Assembly: GCA_002215675.1 (NCBI GenBank)
Contig: NGFH01000002.1
Span: 140,975 to 204,974, forward strand
Direction of reading: 5' to 3'
Length of the DNA: 64,000 nucleotides
Source: Bacteroidetes bacterium 2013_40CM_41_45
GTDB lineage: Bacteria; Bacteroidota; Bacteroidia; AKYH767-A; 2013-40CM-41-45
A program made the position numbers and the translations under genes. The notes under the pieces were generated by a model that was given only the letters and a program-made list of their open reading frames with translations, had not been told where the DNA came from and ran no database searches. Below, piece after piece: positions 18,453-26,372 of this stretch; the first letter of the stretch is position 1; each line of letters begins with the position of its first letter.

Positions 18453-20084
18453 ATGCGTCCTTTTTTTTCCAGGCTCCAAATTTTCATTTCAGTTTTTCTT
18501 TTTCTTTTTTTTGCCGGTGAAACGGCACGTGCGCAGAAAAAATATTGGGTAAGCTTCAGAGACAAGGCAGGGGTTTCATTCAATCCTTACGAATATTTTT
18601 CCTCCAGAACAGTTGAACGCAGAATGCGGTACGATATTCCGCTGTCTGATTCAGCAGATTTTCCGGTGAGCAAAAATTATATTAGCCAGGTAAAAGCTTT
18701 TTCGGATTCCCTTGGTTGGCCGAGCCGTTGGCTTAATGGCATTGCCGTGTATGCTTCGGAAGAAAATGCAAAACACATCAGCGGATTGCCATTTGTGATT
18801 TCGGTTGACGAATTATATTCCATTCCGCAACTTGCCGAGGAAAACGATGACGATGTTGCGGTTTCTCAACTTAAGCCAAAGCAATTAGAGTTGCTTAAAT
18901 ACCAAACCGGGCGCATGAAAGGAAATTTATTTTCGGAGAAAAAATTTGACGGTAAGGGGATTCTCATCGCTGTGTTTGATGCTGGTTTTCCAAGCGTGAA
19001 CACAAGAGAAGAGTTTTCACATCTCATTAAAGAAAAACGAATTAAAGCCACGTATGATTTTGTAACTAAAGACAAAAATGTTTTTTCTCATAACACTCAT
19101 GGCGCTATGACATTATCGTGTATCGCCGGAAAGTATGGCGATATAAATATAGGTCTTGCCACGGGAGCGGAGTTTCTTCTTGCCCGCACCGAGAAAGCCA
19201 CAGGAGAGCCGTTTTCGGAAGAAGAAAACTGGCTTGCGGCAGCAGAGTGGGCAGACAAAAATGGTGCAGATATTATCAGCAGCTCACTGGGATACACCTA
19301 TCACCGGTATTTTAATAATGAGATGAACGGAAAAAAAAGTTTGGTTGCACGAGCGGCATCCATGGCTGCATCGAAAGGAATTCTTGTGGTGAACGCTGCC
19401 GGCAATGACGGAAGCGATAGTTGGAAATTTGTAAGCACCCCCGCCGATGCCGACAGCGTGCTCACCGTTGGTGGCACCAATCCATACAGTGATATGAAAA
19501 TTGAATTCAGTTCCTTGGGGCCTTCATCTGATGGCAGGTTGAAACCCGAAGTTTGTGCACCGGCAGAAGTGATGGCAGCCGGCAGTAAAGGAATGTCTCA
19601 TGTATTCGGCACTTCTTTTTCGTGTCCGTTGGTTGCCGGATTTGTTGCCTGTGTATGGCAAATGCACCGCGAATGGAGTAATATAGAGTTATACCAAAAC
19701 ATCCAGAAGTCGGGACATTTGTATCCGTACTTTGATTATGCACATGGCTATGGAATTCCACAAGCATCTTTCTTTATTTTGGAGAACGAAAAAAACATTG
19801 CCTCCACATTTTCATTTGACACTGAGAATTATAATGTGAAAGTTATTCTTGATGATAAATATTCGCACGCCCGGGACGAGGAACTGCTTGGCTACCCATC
19901 GCAGCGCAACCTATACTATCATATTAAAAATGCAGACGGAACACTTGCATTTTATTCGGTGATTGATGCACAGGAAAAGGAAGTACTATCGCTTGATGTC
20001 AGGAACTACTCTGTAGACCAGGTGTTGGTTGTTCACTTTGAAGGGTACACGGGAACGTACCGGTTCATGGATTTTAAAAGATGA
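18453..20084 (+). CDS. Secreted S8 family serine peptidase (subtilase)
   Basis: A 543-residue protein with a signal peptide ending near TARAQ (residue 28). A prodomain-like region spans about 30-150 and the catalytic domain about 160-430. The triad is complete: D176 in LIAVFDAGFP, H216 in HNTHGAMT, and S388 in GTSFSCPLVAG, with oxyanion Asn318 in NAAGNDG. A short beta-rich tail of about 100 residues replaces the T9SS sorting domain, so the enzyme probably stays periplasmic or leaves by another route. It overlaps the next gene by 4 bp (ATGA), implying translational coupling. Confidence 0.9.
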   Translation: MRPFFSRLQIFISVFLFLFFAGETARAQKKYWVSFRDKAGVSFNPYEYFSSRTVERRMRYDIPLSDSADFPVSKNYISQVKAFSDSLGWPSRWLNGIAVYASEENAKHISGLPFVISVDELYSIPQLAEENDDDVAVSQLKPKQLELLKYQTGRMKGNLFSEKKFDGKGILIAVFDAGFPSVNTREEFSHLIKEKRIKATYDFVTKDKNVFSHNTHGAMTLSCIAGKYGDINIGLATGAEFLLARTEKATGEPFSEEENWLAAAEWADKNGADIISSSLGYTYHRYFNNEMNGKKSLVARAASMAASKGILVVNAAGNDGSDSWKFVSTPADADSVLTVGGTNPYSDMKIEFSSLGPSSDGRLKPEVCAPAEVMAAGSKGMSHVFGTSFSCPLVAGFVACVWQMHREWSNIELYQNIQKSGHLYPYFDYAHGYGIPQASFFILENEKNIASTFSFDTENYNVKVILDDKYSHARDEELLGYPSQRNLYYHIKNADGTLAFYSVIDAQEKEVLSLDVRNYSVDQVLVVHFEGYTGTYRFMDFKR

Positions 20085-20794
20085 ATGCTATGAAAAAAAA
20101 TATTTTAATTGCTGCAGCTCTTATTTCTATTTCGGCTCAAAAAATTTTTTGCCAGACGGTTTTGCTCCAGGAAGACCGGAGCCGGGATACAGTTCCCCAA
20201 ACGTTCGGACAAAACCTGAAATATTATTCTCATGCTTTTCTTGCTTTTGGTTTAGTTTTTGGTGAATCGGGCAACGAACTTCCGGTGATGAATGGCGCTT
20301 CGTATGAGTTTCGTGCGGGCATCCGTACCAAAAGAAAAGTCACACCTGTTTATTCTTTCGGGTACGATTTTTTTTATCGCAACGTCAGCTATTACATCAG
20401 CCAGAATGCGGAGAAAAAAATTCCGGATACATTAAAGCACAAAAGCCAGAAGTATAATTTCTTTTCTTTCGGGCTGGGGTTATACAACCGTTTTAATTTT
20501 GACCCGCATCGCGGAAATTTTTTAGGAACCTATGTGGATGCCGGTATTACCGGTGAATGGGATTTTACAGCACGCACCGTTACCCGCGATGTTTTACCCG
20601 GTAATGAAAAGATAAGAGTAATCGCTAAAAACTTTGACTATGTGAATTCTTTCAGCAGCAGGATTTTCATAAGGGGTGGGCGAAGCAGGGTTCTTGTTTA
20701 CGGAACATACCGCCTCACAAATCATTTTAAAACATCATCTGGCTTTCCGGAGATGCCGCGTTTTATGGCAGGGGTGGAGATGAATATTTTTTGA
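20081..20794 (+). CDS. Outer-membrane beta-barrel-like hypothetical protein
   Basis: A 237-residue exported protein with a signal peptide (MKKNILIAAALISISA to FCQ). The rest shows alternating amphipathic strands and aromatic girdles (YSFGYDFFYRNVSYYIS, FFSFGLGLYNRFNF), and it ends in a Phe (MNIF), as do outer-membrane barrels. I do not recognise a specific family. The ATG at 20081 overlaps the subtilase stop; a second ATG three codons later (20090) is equally possible. The operon with two peptidases suggests an envelope role. No terminator is seen on its own strand. Confidence 0.65.
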   Translation: MNAMKKNILIAAALISISAQKIFCQTVLLQEDRSRDTVPQTFGQNLKYYSHAFLAFGLVFGESGNELPVMNGASYEFRAGIRTKRKVTPVYSFGYDFFYRNVSYYISQNAEKKIPDTLKHKSQKYNFFSFGLGLYNRFNFDPHRGNFLGTYVDAGITGEWDFTARTVTRDVLPGNEKIRVIAKNFDYVNSFSSRIFIRGGRSRVLVYGTYRLTNHFKTSSGFPEMPRFMAGVEMNIF

Positions 20795-20819
20795 TGGTCT
20801 CCCGACTACTTTCATGAAT

Positions 20820-20853
20820 AAAAAAATTCCCCGCCATTTTCACGGCAGGGAAT
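20820..20853 (-). terminator. Terminator, copy 1 of a twin pair
   Basis: A 10-bp stem with one mismatch (ATTCCCTGCC against GGCGGGGAAT on the minus strand), an 8-nt loop and a run of T on the minus strand. It lies beyond the 46-residue minus-strand gene. 32 of 33 bases are shared with copy 2 at 21213-21245. Confidence 0.75.
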
Positions 20854-20936
20854 ACTCAAACATGAAAACAAAAAACCAAGAACTTATTCTTGTTTGATAA
20901 ATTTTAAAACTTTCTTTTGTTCCGCACTACAAGCAT

Positions 20937-21077
20937 TTACTGGCGGTACTGTGTTACAATCAACAACAGCACGCAGATTATAAGAATAATTGTTGCAAAA
21001 AATTTCAGTTTTTTTTCAACGCTTGTACCGGAAGAAAAGCGGGTGTTTGAAATTATTGTGTTGTAACTTTTTTTCAT
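20937..21077 (-). CDS. 46-residue single-pass membrane protein
   Basis: A short gene starting MKKSYNTIISNTRFSSG, with a charged linker (VEKKLKF) and one strongly hydrophobic helix (ATIILIICVLLLIV) near the C-terminus, ending TQYRQ. Only one trans-membrane segment is predicted, with a short positive tail. It occupies an otherwise gene-free gap of 475 bp and is bounded on both sides by the same terminator sequence on its own strand, which argues that it is a transcribed unit. A TAAAATTTG-like box lies upstream on the minus strand but with imperfect spacing. I do not recognise the family, and the call rests on context and composition. Confidence 0.5.
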   Translation of the reverse strand: MKKSYNTIISNTRFSSGTSVEKKLKFFATIILIICVLLLIVTQYRQ

Positions 21078-21212
21078 GACGGTCAGGTTTAAAAAAGTTT
21101 TATGATGCAAATTTTACTTTTATTTCAACAGAAAGTTTTAAAATTCCGTAAATGGTAAAAAAGCAGTTGCGAAACTTGCTTTACTGTTTGTCAAAATAAA
21201 AATGTAAGTGGT

Positions 21213-21245
21213 AAAAAAATCCCCGCCATTTTCACGGCAGGGAAT
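21213..21245 (-). terminator. Terminator, copy 2 of a twin pair
   Basis: The same hairpin as at 20820-20853, again followed by T-residues on the minus strand. It lies 24 bp beyond the dihydroorotase-like stop codon and would end the BatA/dihydroorotase-like transcript. Confidence 0.8.
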
Positions 21246-21246
21246 C

Positions 21247-21267
21247 AATGACTAATGACCTATGACT
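21247..21267. repeat. Heptamer array in the 3 prime region of the dihydroorotase-like gene
   Basis: Three heptamers AATGACT, AATGACC, TATGACT, squeezed between the stop codon and terminator copy 2. The same unit occurs at 25557-25584. Confidence 0.75.
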
Positions 21268-21269
21268 CT

Positions 21270-22547
21270 TTAATTTTCATTCATCACCACCTGTCCTTTA
21301 TTAATAATCCCCACCGCTTTGCCGGTAAATTTTGTCCCGATAAAAGGAGTGTTCTTCGAGCGGGATTTGATTTGTGCTTCCTCTAAAACCCATTCCAGTT
21401 CAGGATTAAACAGGGTGAGATTTGCCGGTTGGTTTTCCTCGATAACCGGAACCGGTATGTTCAGGATTTTGCGGGGGTTGATGGAAATTTTTTTGATGAT
21501 TTCTTCAGTTGTCAAAATTTTTTTGAGGGCAGTATTAGCAACGGCATAAGCTGTTTGCAGCCCTATGATCCCGAAAGCGGCATGGTCAAACTCGCGCTGC
21601 TTGTTCTCGATGTCTTCGGGTGAATGGTCGGAGGTGATTACATCAATGATTCCGTCCTTTAGGCCTTTAATGAGTGCCTCCATGTCCGTTTTGCTGCGCA
21701 AGGGAGGCATTACCTTATAGTTTGTGTCGAAATCGGTGAGCAATGTTTCATCAAGTACAAGCTGATGGGCGGCAACTTCTGCAGTGGCGTGAATTTTTTT
21801 CTTCCTTGCTTCGCGAAGCAATTCAACGGAGCGTGCAGCAGAGAGCGGAGCGAAATGAATTTTTGTTTCGGCATAACCGGCAAGGTATAAGTCACGGGTC
21901 AGCATTATTTCTTCGGCAACCGACGGCATCATTTTAAGACCAAGCCGCGTGGCGGTAACGGATTCATTTACTTTTCCATTCACTGCAATCGATGCTTCGT
22001 GAGCAAAGCTGATAACGAGCCCGCCAAAATTTTTTGCGTACATCAGTGCGCGCAGCATAAGCCCTGCATCCTGCACAGGTTTTTTATCATCGGTAAAAGC
22101 TGCAGCACCCGAGGCAAACATATCGTACATCTCAGAGAGGTGTTCACCCTCGTGATTGTAAGATAATGTTCCTGCCACAAAAACATCTACCGGCTGACTC
22201 TGTGTTTTGTTCCGGATAAATTCAACTTGCGATTTGGTGTGAACCGGGGGATGTGTTGAAGGCATTGTAAGCACACCTGTAAATCCTCCTGCTGCGGCAG
22301 CACGGCATCCGCTCATTAAATCTTCCTTGTATTCAAATCCCGGCTCGCGAAAATTCACACGCATATCAAACCACCCCGGGGAAATATGCAATCCTTCGTC
22401 CGCTATAATTTTAACAACTTTTTCTTTTATGCTTCCCGCTTTTGCAACTTGTTTTATAATTCCGTCTTCAATCAAAATGTCTGTTTTCTTGCCGTTGTGT
22501 TTTGACGAGGGGTCGACAATAACGGCAGAGCGGATAAGTATTTTCAT
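21270..22547 (-). CDS. Dihydroorotase-like protein lacking the HxH metal motif
   Basis: A 425-residue amidohydrolase of the dihydroorotase/allantoinase type. The usual motif DxHxHxREPG reads DMRVNFREPG: both metal-binding histidines are replaced (R63, N65), while D61 and REPG remain. Other conserved positions persist: D153 in FTDD, H183 in FAHE, H231 in KIHF, MPPLRSK, and D307 in ITSDHSPED. Dihydroorotase closes carbamoyl-aspartate in pyrimidine synthesis. Loss of HxH predicts reduced or no activity, as in inactive PyrC-like (PyrX) subunits that support aspartate transcarbamoylase. A similar loss may be common among Bacteroidota homologues, so this could be a lineage feature. It overlaps the upstream BatA gene by 4 bp. 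Confidence 0.8.
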   Translation of the reverse strand: MKILIRSAVIVDPSSKHNGKKTDILIEDGIIKQVAKAGSIKEKVVKIIADEGLHISPGWFDMRVNFREPGFEYKEDLMSGCRAAAAGGFTGVLTMPSTHPPVHTKSQVEFIRNKTQSQPVDVFVAGTLSYNHEGEHLSEMYDMFASGAAAFTDDKKPVQDAGLMLRALMYAKNFGGLVISFAHEASIAVNGKVNESVTATRLGLKMMPSVAEEIMLTRDLYLAGYAETKIHFAPLSAARSVELLREARKKKIHATAEVAAHQLVLDETLLTDFDTNYKVMPPLRSKTDMEALIKGLKDGIIDVITSDHSPEDIENKQREFDHAAFGIIGLQTAYAVANTALKKILTTEEIIKKISINPRKILNIPVPVIEENQPANLTLFNPELEWVLEEAQIKSRSKNTPFIGTKFTGKAVGIINKGQVVMNEN

Positions 22548-24646
22548 TTCGATATTGTTTTAACTGCAGGTTTAATATGAAATAAACGGATGAGAAGAAT
22601 TTCTGTGGCAAGAAAAACAAGTGCAAGTATGATACACCATTTCCAGAGATGGACACCTTCGCTGGTATGCTGCATGATTACAGAAAGGTTTTCATTTCCT
22701 GTTTTCATTGCTGTAATGTTTGCCATTCCTTTTGATGCAATTATATTATCCAGCTCATTGTTGTTCAGGCAAGCAAGGTCCGATTCTGCACGGTTGTAAT
22801 TAAAGGAAATCACAGAAACGGTTTTCTCTTCATCCTGCAACTCATAATTACCTGCCTTGTTGATCTGATTTTGAAACACGACCATTGGTTTTCCGGCAAG
22901 CACTTTCTCCTGGGCAATTATATCCACCGATTCGGCTTTATTTATGAGATGATAAACGCGTTCGCCTCCAACTGTTCCTGATTTTGCAGAAGAATTTATT
23001 TCTGCTTGTTGATCGCGCCCGATAACAGCATTTACCGGCTGAATGCCGGAGCTTAACAAAGCAATCCTGTGCATGAGCGGCACAAACAGCGCATGAACAG
23101 GCAGCCCGCTGAAGTCAGGGTTAAGCGGCACAGCAGAAAGAAATAATTTTCCCCTTCCTGAATTGACCTGGGAAAGTACTGAGCTACGGTTTTGCAGACG
23201 CAGAATTACTTCTTCATTTATTTTTTCCGAAAGCGGAAAATATTTTTTCACCACGGGTAAATCCATGATTTCATTTTTACTAGCCGACTTATTGTCAAAA
23301 ACATCTCTGAACAAAACACTTCCTGTTTCGAGAAGAGCAATGCGTTCCTCGGCAGTAACGGGACTATTGTAAGGCGGAGCATTGAGAGCATTTAAGAAAT
23401 TATTATAAGTCGCAATGTCTGCATCTGCATTAGGGAATAATATCACGCTTCCTCCTTTTTCAAAGAAACGGTTCAGTTCCTGTGCAAGCCCGCTTGAAGG
23501 TGATTTTAGCTCGTTAAGAATAATCAGCTGGTATTTTCCAAGCGAAGAATAATCAATTCTGTTTTCGGGAGTATGGTCGAAGGTGAAATATTCATCGTGT
23601 CCGAAAAGAGCATCGAGATAGCGGTTAGGGTTTGTTCCGTCTACTTCAAGAATATTCAGGCGATCGCTTATAAAGAAGGAAAGAAAATATTTATCATCAA
23701 ACGTTACGGGATAATCGGTAACCGAAACCTCTGCTTGCTGCCAACCGCCCGCAGCTGCAGTAAAGTTGAGGGTATCAAGAACGGTTCCTTTTGCAGGAGC
23801 ATCTACGCTGCCTAACGATTTCTGGACACCGTTTACCGTAAACTTTACAGGAATATTCTGCACATCTTCCTCCGAAGTATTCCGGATCCGGACCAGGAGC
23901 GTTGCCGGAGAATTTATCTGTATGAAAGGTGAAGTAAAATAACATGTATCGATATAAATATTGGCCTGTTTTGGTGAAGCAACCGGTACCAGGTAAATAT
24001 TTTCTGTGCTGTCGGTTCGCATTTCCGAAAAATCGGTAGTTGTTTTTTGAAAATCAGACAGCAGGCAGATGATATGAGAAACATCCGCATTTTTTTCTTC
24101 GCTTTGCTTAACGTCTTTTATCCGCGCAATTACTTCAGACGTCTTTCTCACCGAAGCGCTGGTTTTCACTTCGTCAACCATACTTTCAAATTCTTCTTTG
24201 TTCACCAGCCGCTGGTGGCGTACTTCAAAATCATTTGTAAGCAATTGAAACCTGTCACCTGCTGTGTATGCTCCTGCAATTTCATGCGCTTTGCGTTTTG
24301 CTTCATCCAAAAGTTGCCCGTTTGTACCGATGCTTTCCATGCTGAACGAATTGTCAATGTAAACGCTGACAATTTTACGTGCTGCGTGAGTGGTGCTGCT
24401 GGCCGAAGGAATAAACGGGCGGGCAAATGCAAGTACAATAAATGTAATGGTAAGGATGCGGCACGCCAGCACAAGCAGATACTTAAGCCGCGAGCGTGAC
24501 TGCGTGTCGAGCTTTACCTCGCGTAGAAAGCCCACGTTGGTAAACCAGACCTTTTTAAATTTTCTGAAATTGAAAAGATGAATAAGAATGGGAATGGAAA
24601 GGGCGGCAAGAGCTAAAAGAAAGCCGGGGAAAAGAAAACTCATCAA
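22544..24646 (-). CDS. BatA/VWA domain membrane protein
   Basis: A 700-residue protein starting with the BatA N-terminal module (FPGFLLALAALSIPILIHLF, then KVWFTNVGFLREVK), a second hydrophobic helix near residue 60, and a von Willebrand A domain with the MIDAS motif DNSFS at about 93. A large beta-rich middle domain follows, with a C-terminal membrane helix (WCIILALVFLATEILLI). Such proteins occur widely in Bacteroidota, with the bulk of the protein probably outside the inner membrane; the function is not known, although a role in envelope stress tolerance has been proposed for Bat operons. It is translationally coupled to the dihydroorotase-like gene. Confidence 0.85.
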   Translation of the reverse strand: MMSFLFPGFLLALAALSIPILIHLFNFRKFKKVWFTNVGFLREVKLDTQSRSRLKYLLVLACRILTITFIVLAFARPFIPSASSTTHAARKIVSVYIDNSFSMESIGTNGQLLDEAKRKAHEIAGAYTAGDRFQLLTNDFEVRHQRLVNKEEFESMVDEVKTSASVRKTSEVIARIKDVKQSEEKNADVSHIICLLSDFQKTTTDFSEMRTDSTENIYLVPVASPKQANIYIDTCYFTSPFIQINSPATLLVRIRNTSEEDVQNIPVKFTVNGVQKSLGSVDAPAKGTVLDTLNFTAAAGGWQQAEVSVTDYPVTFDDKYFLSFFISDRLNILEVDGTNPNRYLDALFGHDEYFTFDHTPENRIDYSSLGKYQLIILNELKSPSSGLAQELNRFFEKGGSVILFPNADADIATYNNFLNALNAPPYNSPVTAEERIALLETGSVLFRDVFDNKSASKNEIMDLPVVKKYFPLSEKINEEVILRLQNRSSVLSQVNSGRGKLFLSAVPLNPDFSGLPVHALFVPLMHRIALLSSGIQPVNAVIGRDQQAEINSSAKSGTVGGERVYHLINKAESVDIIAQEKVLAGKPMVVFQNQINKAGNYELQDEEKTVSVISFNYNRAESDLACLNNNELDNIIASKGMANITAMKTGNENLSVIMQHTSEGVHLWKWCIILALVFLATEILLIRLFHIKPAVKTISK

Positions 24647-24670
24647 AGGACAAATGTAAGGATATTCACC

Positions 24671-24711
24671 TCACCCCCAACCCCTCTCCTTTGGAGAGGG
24701 GTTGGGGGTGA
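24671..24711. repeat. Perfect 19-bp palindromic element
   Basis: TCACCCCCAACCCCTCTCC and its exact reverse complement flank a 3-nt loop. It lies upstream of the BatA gene. The GC-rich composition differs from the AT-rich surroundings. Elements of this type recur in many genomes of this phylum, from memory; no search was done. Confidence 0.85.
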
Positions 24712-24747
24712 TAATCTCATCAATAGTTCATGCTGTCAGATAAATCA

Positions 24748-24780
24748 ATCCTCCCCTTTGGGGAGGGCAGGGTGGGGGTT
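24748..24780. repeat. Related GC-rich partial palindrome
   Basis: CCTCCCC-TTT-GGGGAGG followed by GCAGGGTGGGGGTT, ending at the stop codon of the TIGR02757 gene. It shares the pyrimidine-arm, TTT-loop, purine-arm plan of the element at 24671-24711. Confidence 0.7.
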
Positions 24781-25552
24781 AAAATTTCTCAAAGACTCCT
24801 AATCCGAACAAAGCAAAATCATATTTAACCGGGTCATTGGGGTCGAATTCGCGAAGGCGTGCGGTTAATTCCATTACAGCTTTCCAATCGTTTTGTTTTC
24901 GTTTCAGAAGCCCGAGTTTGCGTGCAACATTTCCGGTATGAACATCAAGAGGAATACTTAGCTGAGATGGCTTGATGAATTTCCACAACCCAAAATCAAC
25001 TCCTTGTTTGTCATTGCGAACCAGCCACCGCAAAAACATATTCATTCTTTTTGCAGATGAATTCTGTAAAGGGTCGGGGAGATGCTTTTGCGTTCTTGCC
25101 CCGGGCAATATATAGAACATGGCTTTAAAACCTGAAAGAGCAGGAGAGAGGTCAGCATCTGAAAGCGAAATATGCCTTTGAAAAATGCTTTCCATGCCTC
25201 CATGATTTTTATAAATATTTTTCAGCGAACGGATAAAATAAATTGCATCACCTCCATTAAAAGTCCGGTGAACGAATTTTTTAAAACGGTTTAAATCAGC
25301 AGGCGAGTGGTGAAGAATAAATTCATGAGGGCTGTTATCCATCAGTTCCGCCAGGCGCGAGCCCGCAGCAACAATTGCTTTCCGGTTTCCCCACGCAATT
25401 ACTGCAGAAAAAAATCCGCTTATTTCAATGTCTTCTTTTTTTGAGAAGCGATGCGGAATGCTGATGGGGTCATCAGAAATGAAAGAAGAAGAATTGTATC
25501 GTAACGTTTTTTCTTCCAGAAAATCTTTTAACTCTTTATCAGAAAATTTCAT
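24779..25552 (-). CDS. TIGR02757 family protein
   Basis: A 257-residue cytosolic protein of the conserved TIGR02757 family (DUF2400). Recognisable family segments are the N-terminal FLEEKTLRYN, DPISIPHRFSKKEDIEI, GGDAIYFIRSLKNIY and the C-terminal IPLDVHTGNVARKLGLLKRK. The DVHTGNVARKLGL part resembles the helix-hairpin-helix region of DNA glycosylases, so a nucleic-acid role is plausible but undemonstrated. Length is typical. The stop codon lies in a GC-rich repeat element. Confidence 0.85.
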   Translation of the reverse strand: MKFSDKELKDFLEEKTLRYNSSSFISDDPISIPHRFSKKEDIEISGFFSAVIAWGNRKAIVAAGSRLAELMDNSPHEFILHHSPADLNRFKKFVHRTFNGGDAIYFIRSLKNIYKNHGGMESIFQRHISLSDADLSPALSGFKAMFYILPGARTQKHLPDPLQNSSAKRMNMFLRWLVRNDKQGVDFGLWKFIKPSQLSIPLDVHTGNVARKLGLLKRKQNDWKAVMELTARLREFDPNDPVKYDFALFGLGVFEKF

Positions 25553-25556
25553 TTAC

Positions 25557-25584
25557 AATGACTAATGACCAATGACCAATGCAC
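25557..25584. repeat. Heptamer array upstream of the TIGR02757 gene
   Basis: AATGACT, AATGACC, AATGACC and a degenerate AATGCAC stand between the YdcF-like stop and the TIGR02757 start. The unit is the same as at 21247-21267. Confidence 0.8.
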
Positions 25585-25597
25585 CGAGTGACCTAAC

Positions 25598-26368
25598 TCA
25601 CGCATACCCCATAATTTTATAAATGCCGAAACCAACAATTTCGTGCAGCAGGCTATTCCAGTCAAAAAGTGTTCTGGCATTGGGCAGCAAGAGATGGTCG
25701 GGATAATATTTTCGCGGTCCGCTATAACGGTCGGTACCGTAAGGGGTAACTTCCATTCCAACTTTTTTAAAACACGCAACGGCCCTTCGCATGTGGAATG
25801 CAGAAGTGAAAAGCAAAAATCTTCCATTTGGGAAGTCACGCTGCAAAATTTCTTTTGTAAAGATGGCATTCTCGTACGTGTTGTTCGATTTATTTTCAAT
25901 GATGATATCTTCAGGGGGGATTCCGATTTCGACCAGAAACTTTTTCACCATTTCAGATTCTTTCAGGTACGTGTATATTAAACTACCCGAGCCGCCTGAA
26001 AAAAAAATCTTCTTTATCTTTTTCATTTTGTACAAGATGATGGCCTGCATGAGCCGGTCATTACGCCTGTTAAACTGAATACGGTCTAAGGAATTATCAT
26101 ACGTAACCATGCCACTAAGCACAATACCGGCATCGTATGTTCCCGGGATGTCAGAAATTTTTGTTGCCGGCAGTTCCCAGGCTCTCATGGCTTCATCAAG
26201 CAAAAAGGAATTTGAAAAAACAAACAGCAATATGATAGTCGTGAGAAGGAGGTTCCTTTTTCGTTTCGGATGTTTAGAGAGAAAAGCCAGAACCAACAGC
26301 GTTACAAGCCATACCAGCGGCTCAATAAGGAAGTCGAGGATTTTGGAGATGATAAAAAATGCGCTCAT
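25598..26368 (-). CDS. YdcF/ElyC-like DUF218 membrane protein
   Basis: A 256-residue protein with two N-terminal hydrophobic helices (LVWLVTLLVLAFLS and LLLTTIILLFVFSN) and a DUF218 domain at about 75-240. Typical family elements are DAGIVLSGM, RLMQAIILYK, IFFSGGSGS, NNTYENA and FLLFTSAFHMRRAV. ElyC and SanA relatives affect cell-envelope polysaccharides, probably lipid carrier metabolism, but the reaction is not known. It starts 4 bp after the HD-domain gene ends, so the two are likely cotranscribed. Confidence 0.85.
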   Translation of the reverse strand: MSAFFIISKILDFLIEPLVWLVTLLVLAFLSKHPKRKRNLLLTTIILLFVFSNSFLLDEAMRAWELPATKISDIPGTYDAGIVLSGMVTYDNSLDRIQFNRRNDRLMQAIILYKMKKIKKIFFSGGSGSLIYTYLKESEMVKKFLVEIGIPPEDIIIENKSNNTYENAIFTKEILQRDFPNGRFLLFTSAFHMRRAVACFKKVGMEVTPYGTDRYSGPRKYYPDHLLLPNARTLFDWNSLLHEIVGFGIYKIMGYA

Positions 26369-26372
26369 GGTT

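Noticed and set aside
20880-21015. Alternative minus-strand frame ending KVLKFIKQE in the gap after the beta-barrel gene
   Set aside because: The end resembles a T9SS sorting-domain tail, but there is no start codon in a suitable place and the 46-residue membrane frame over the same DNA has a better start and helix.
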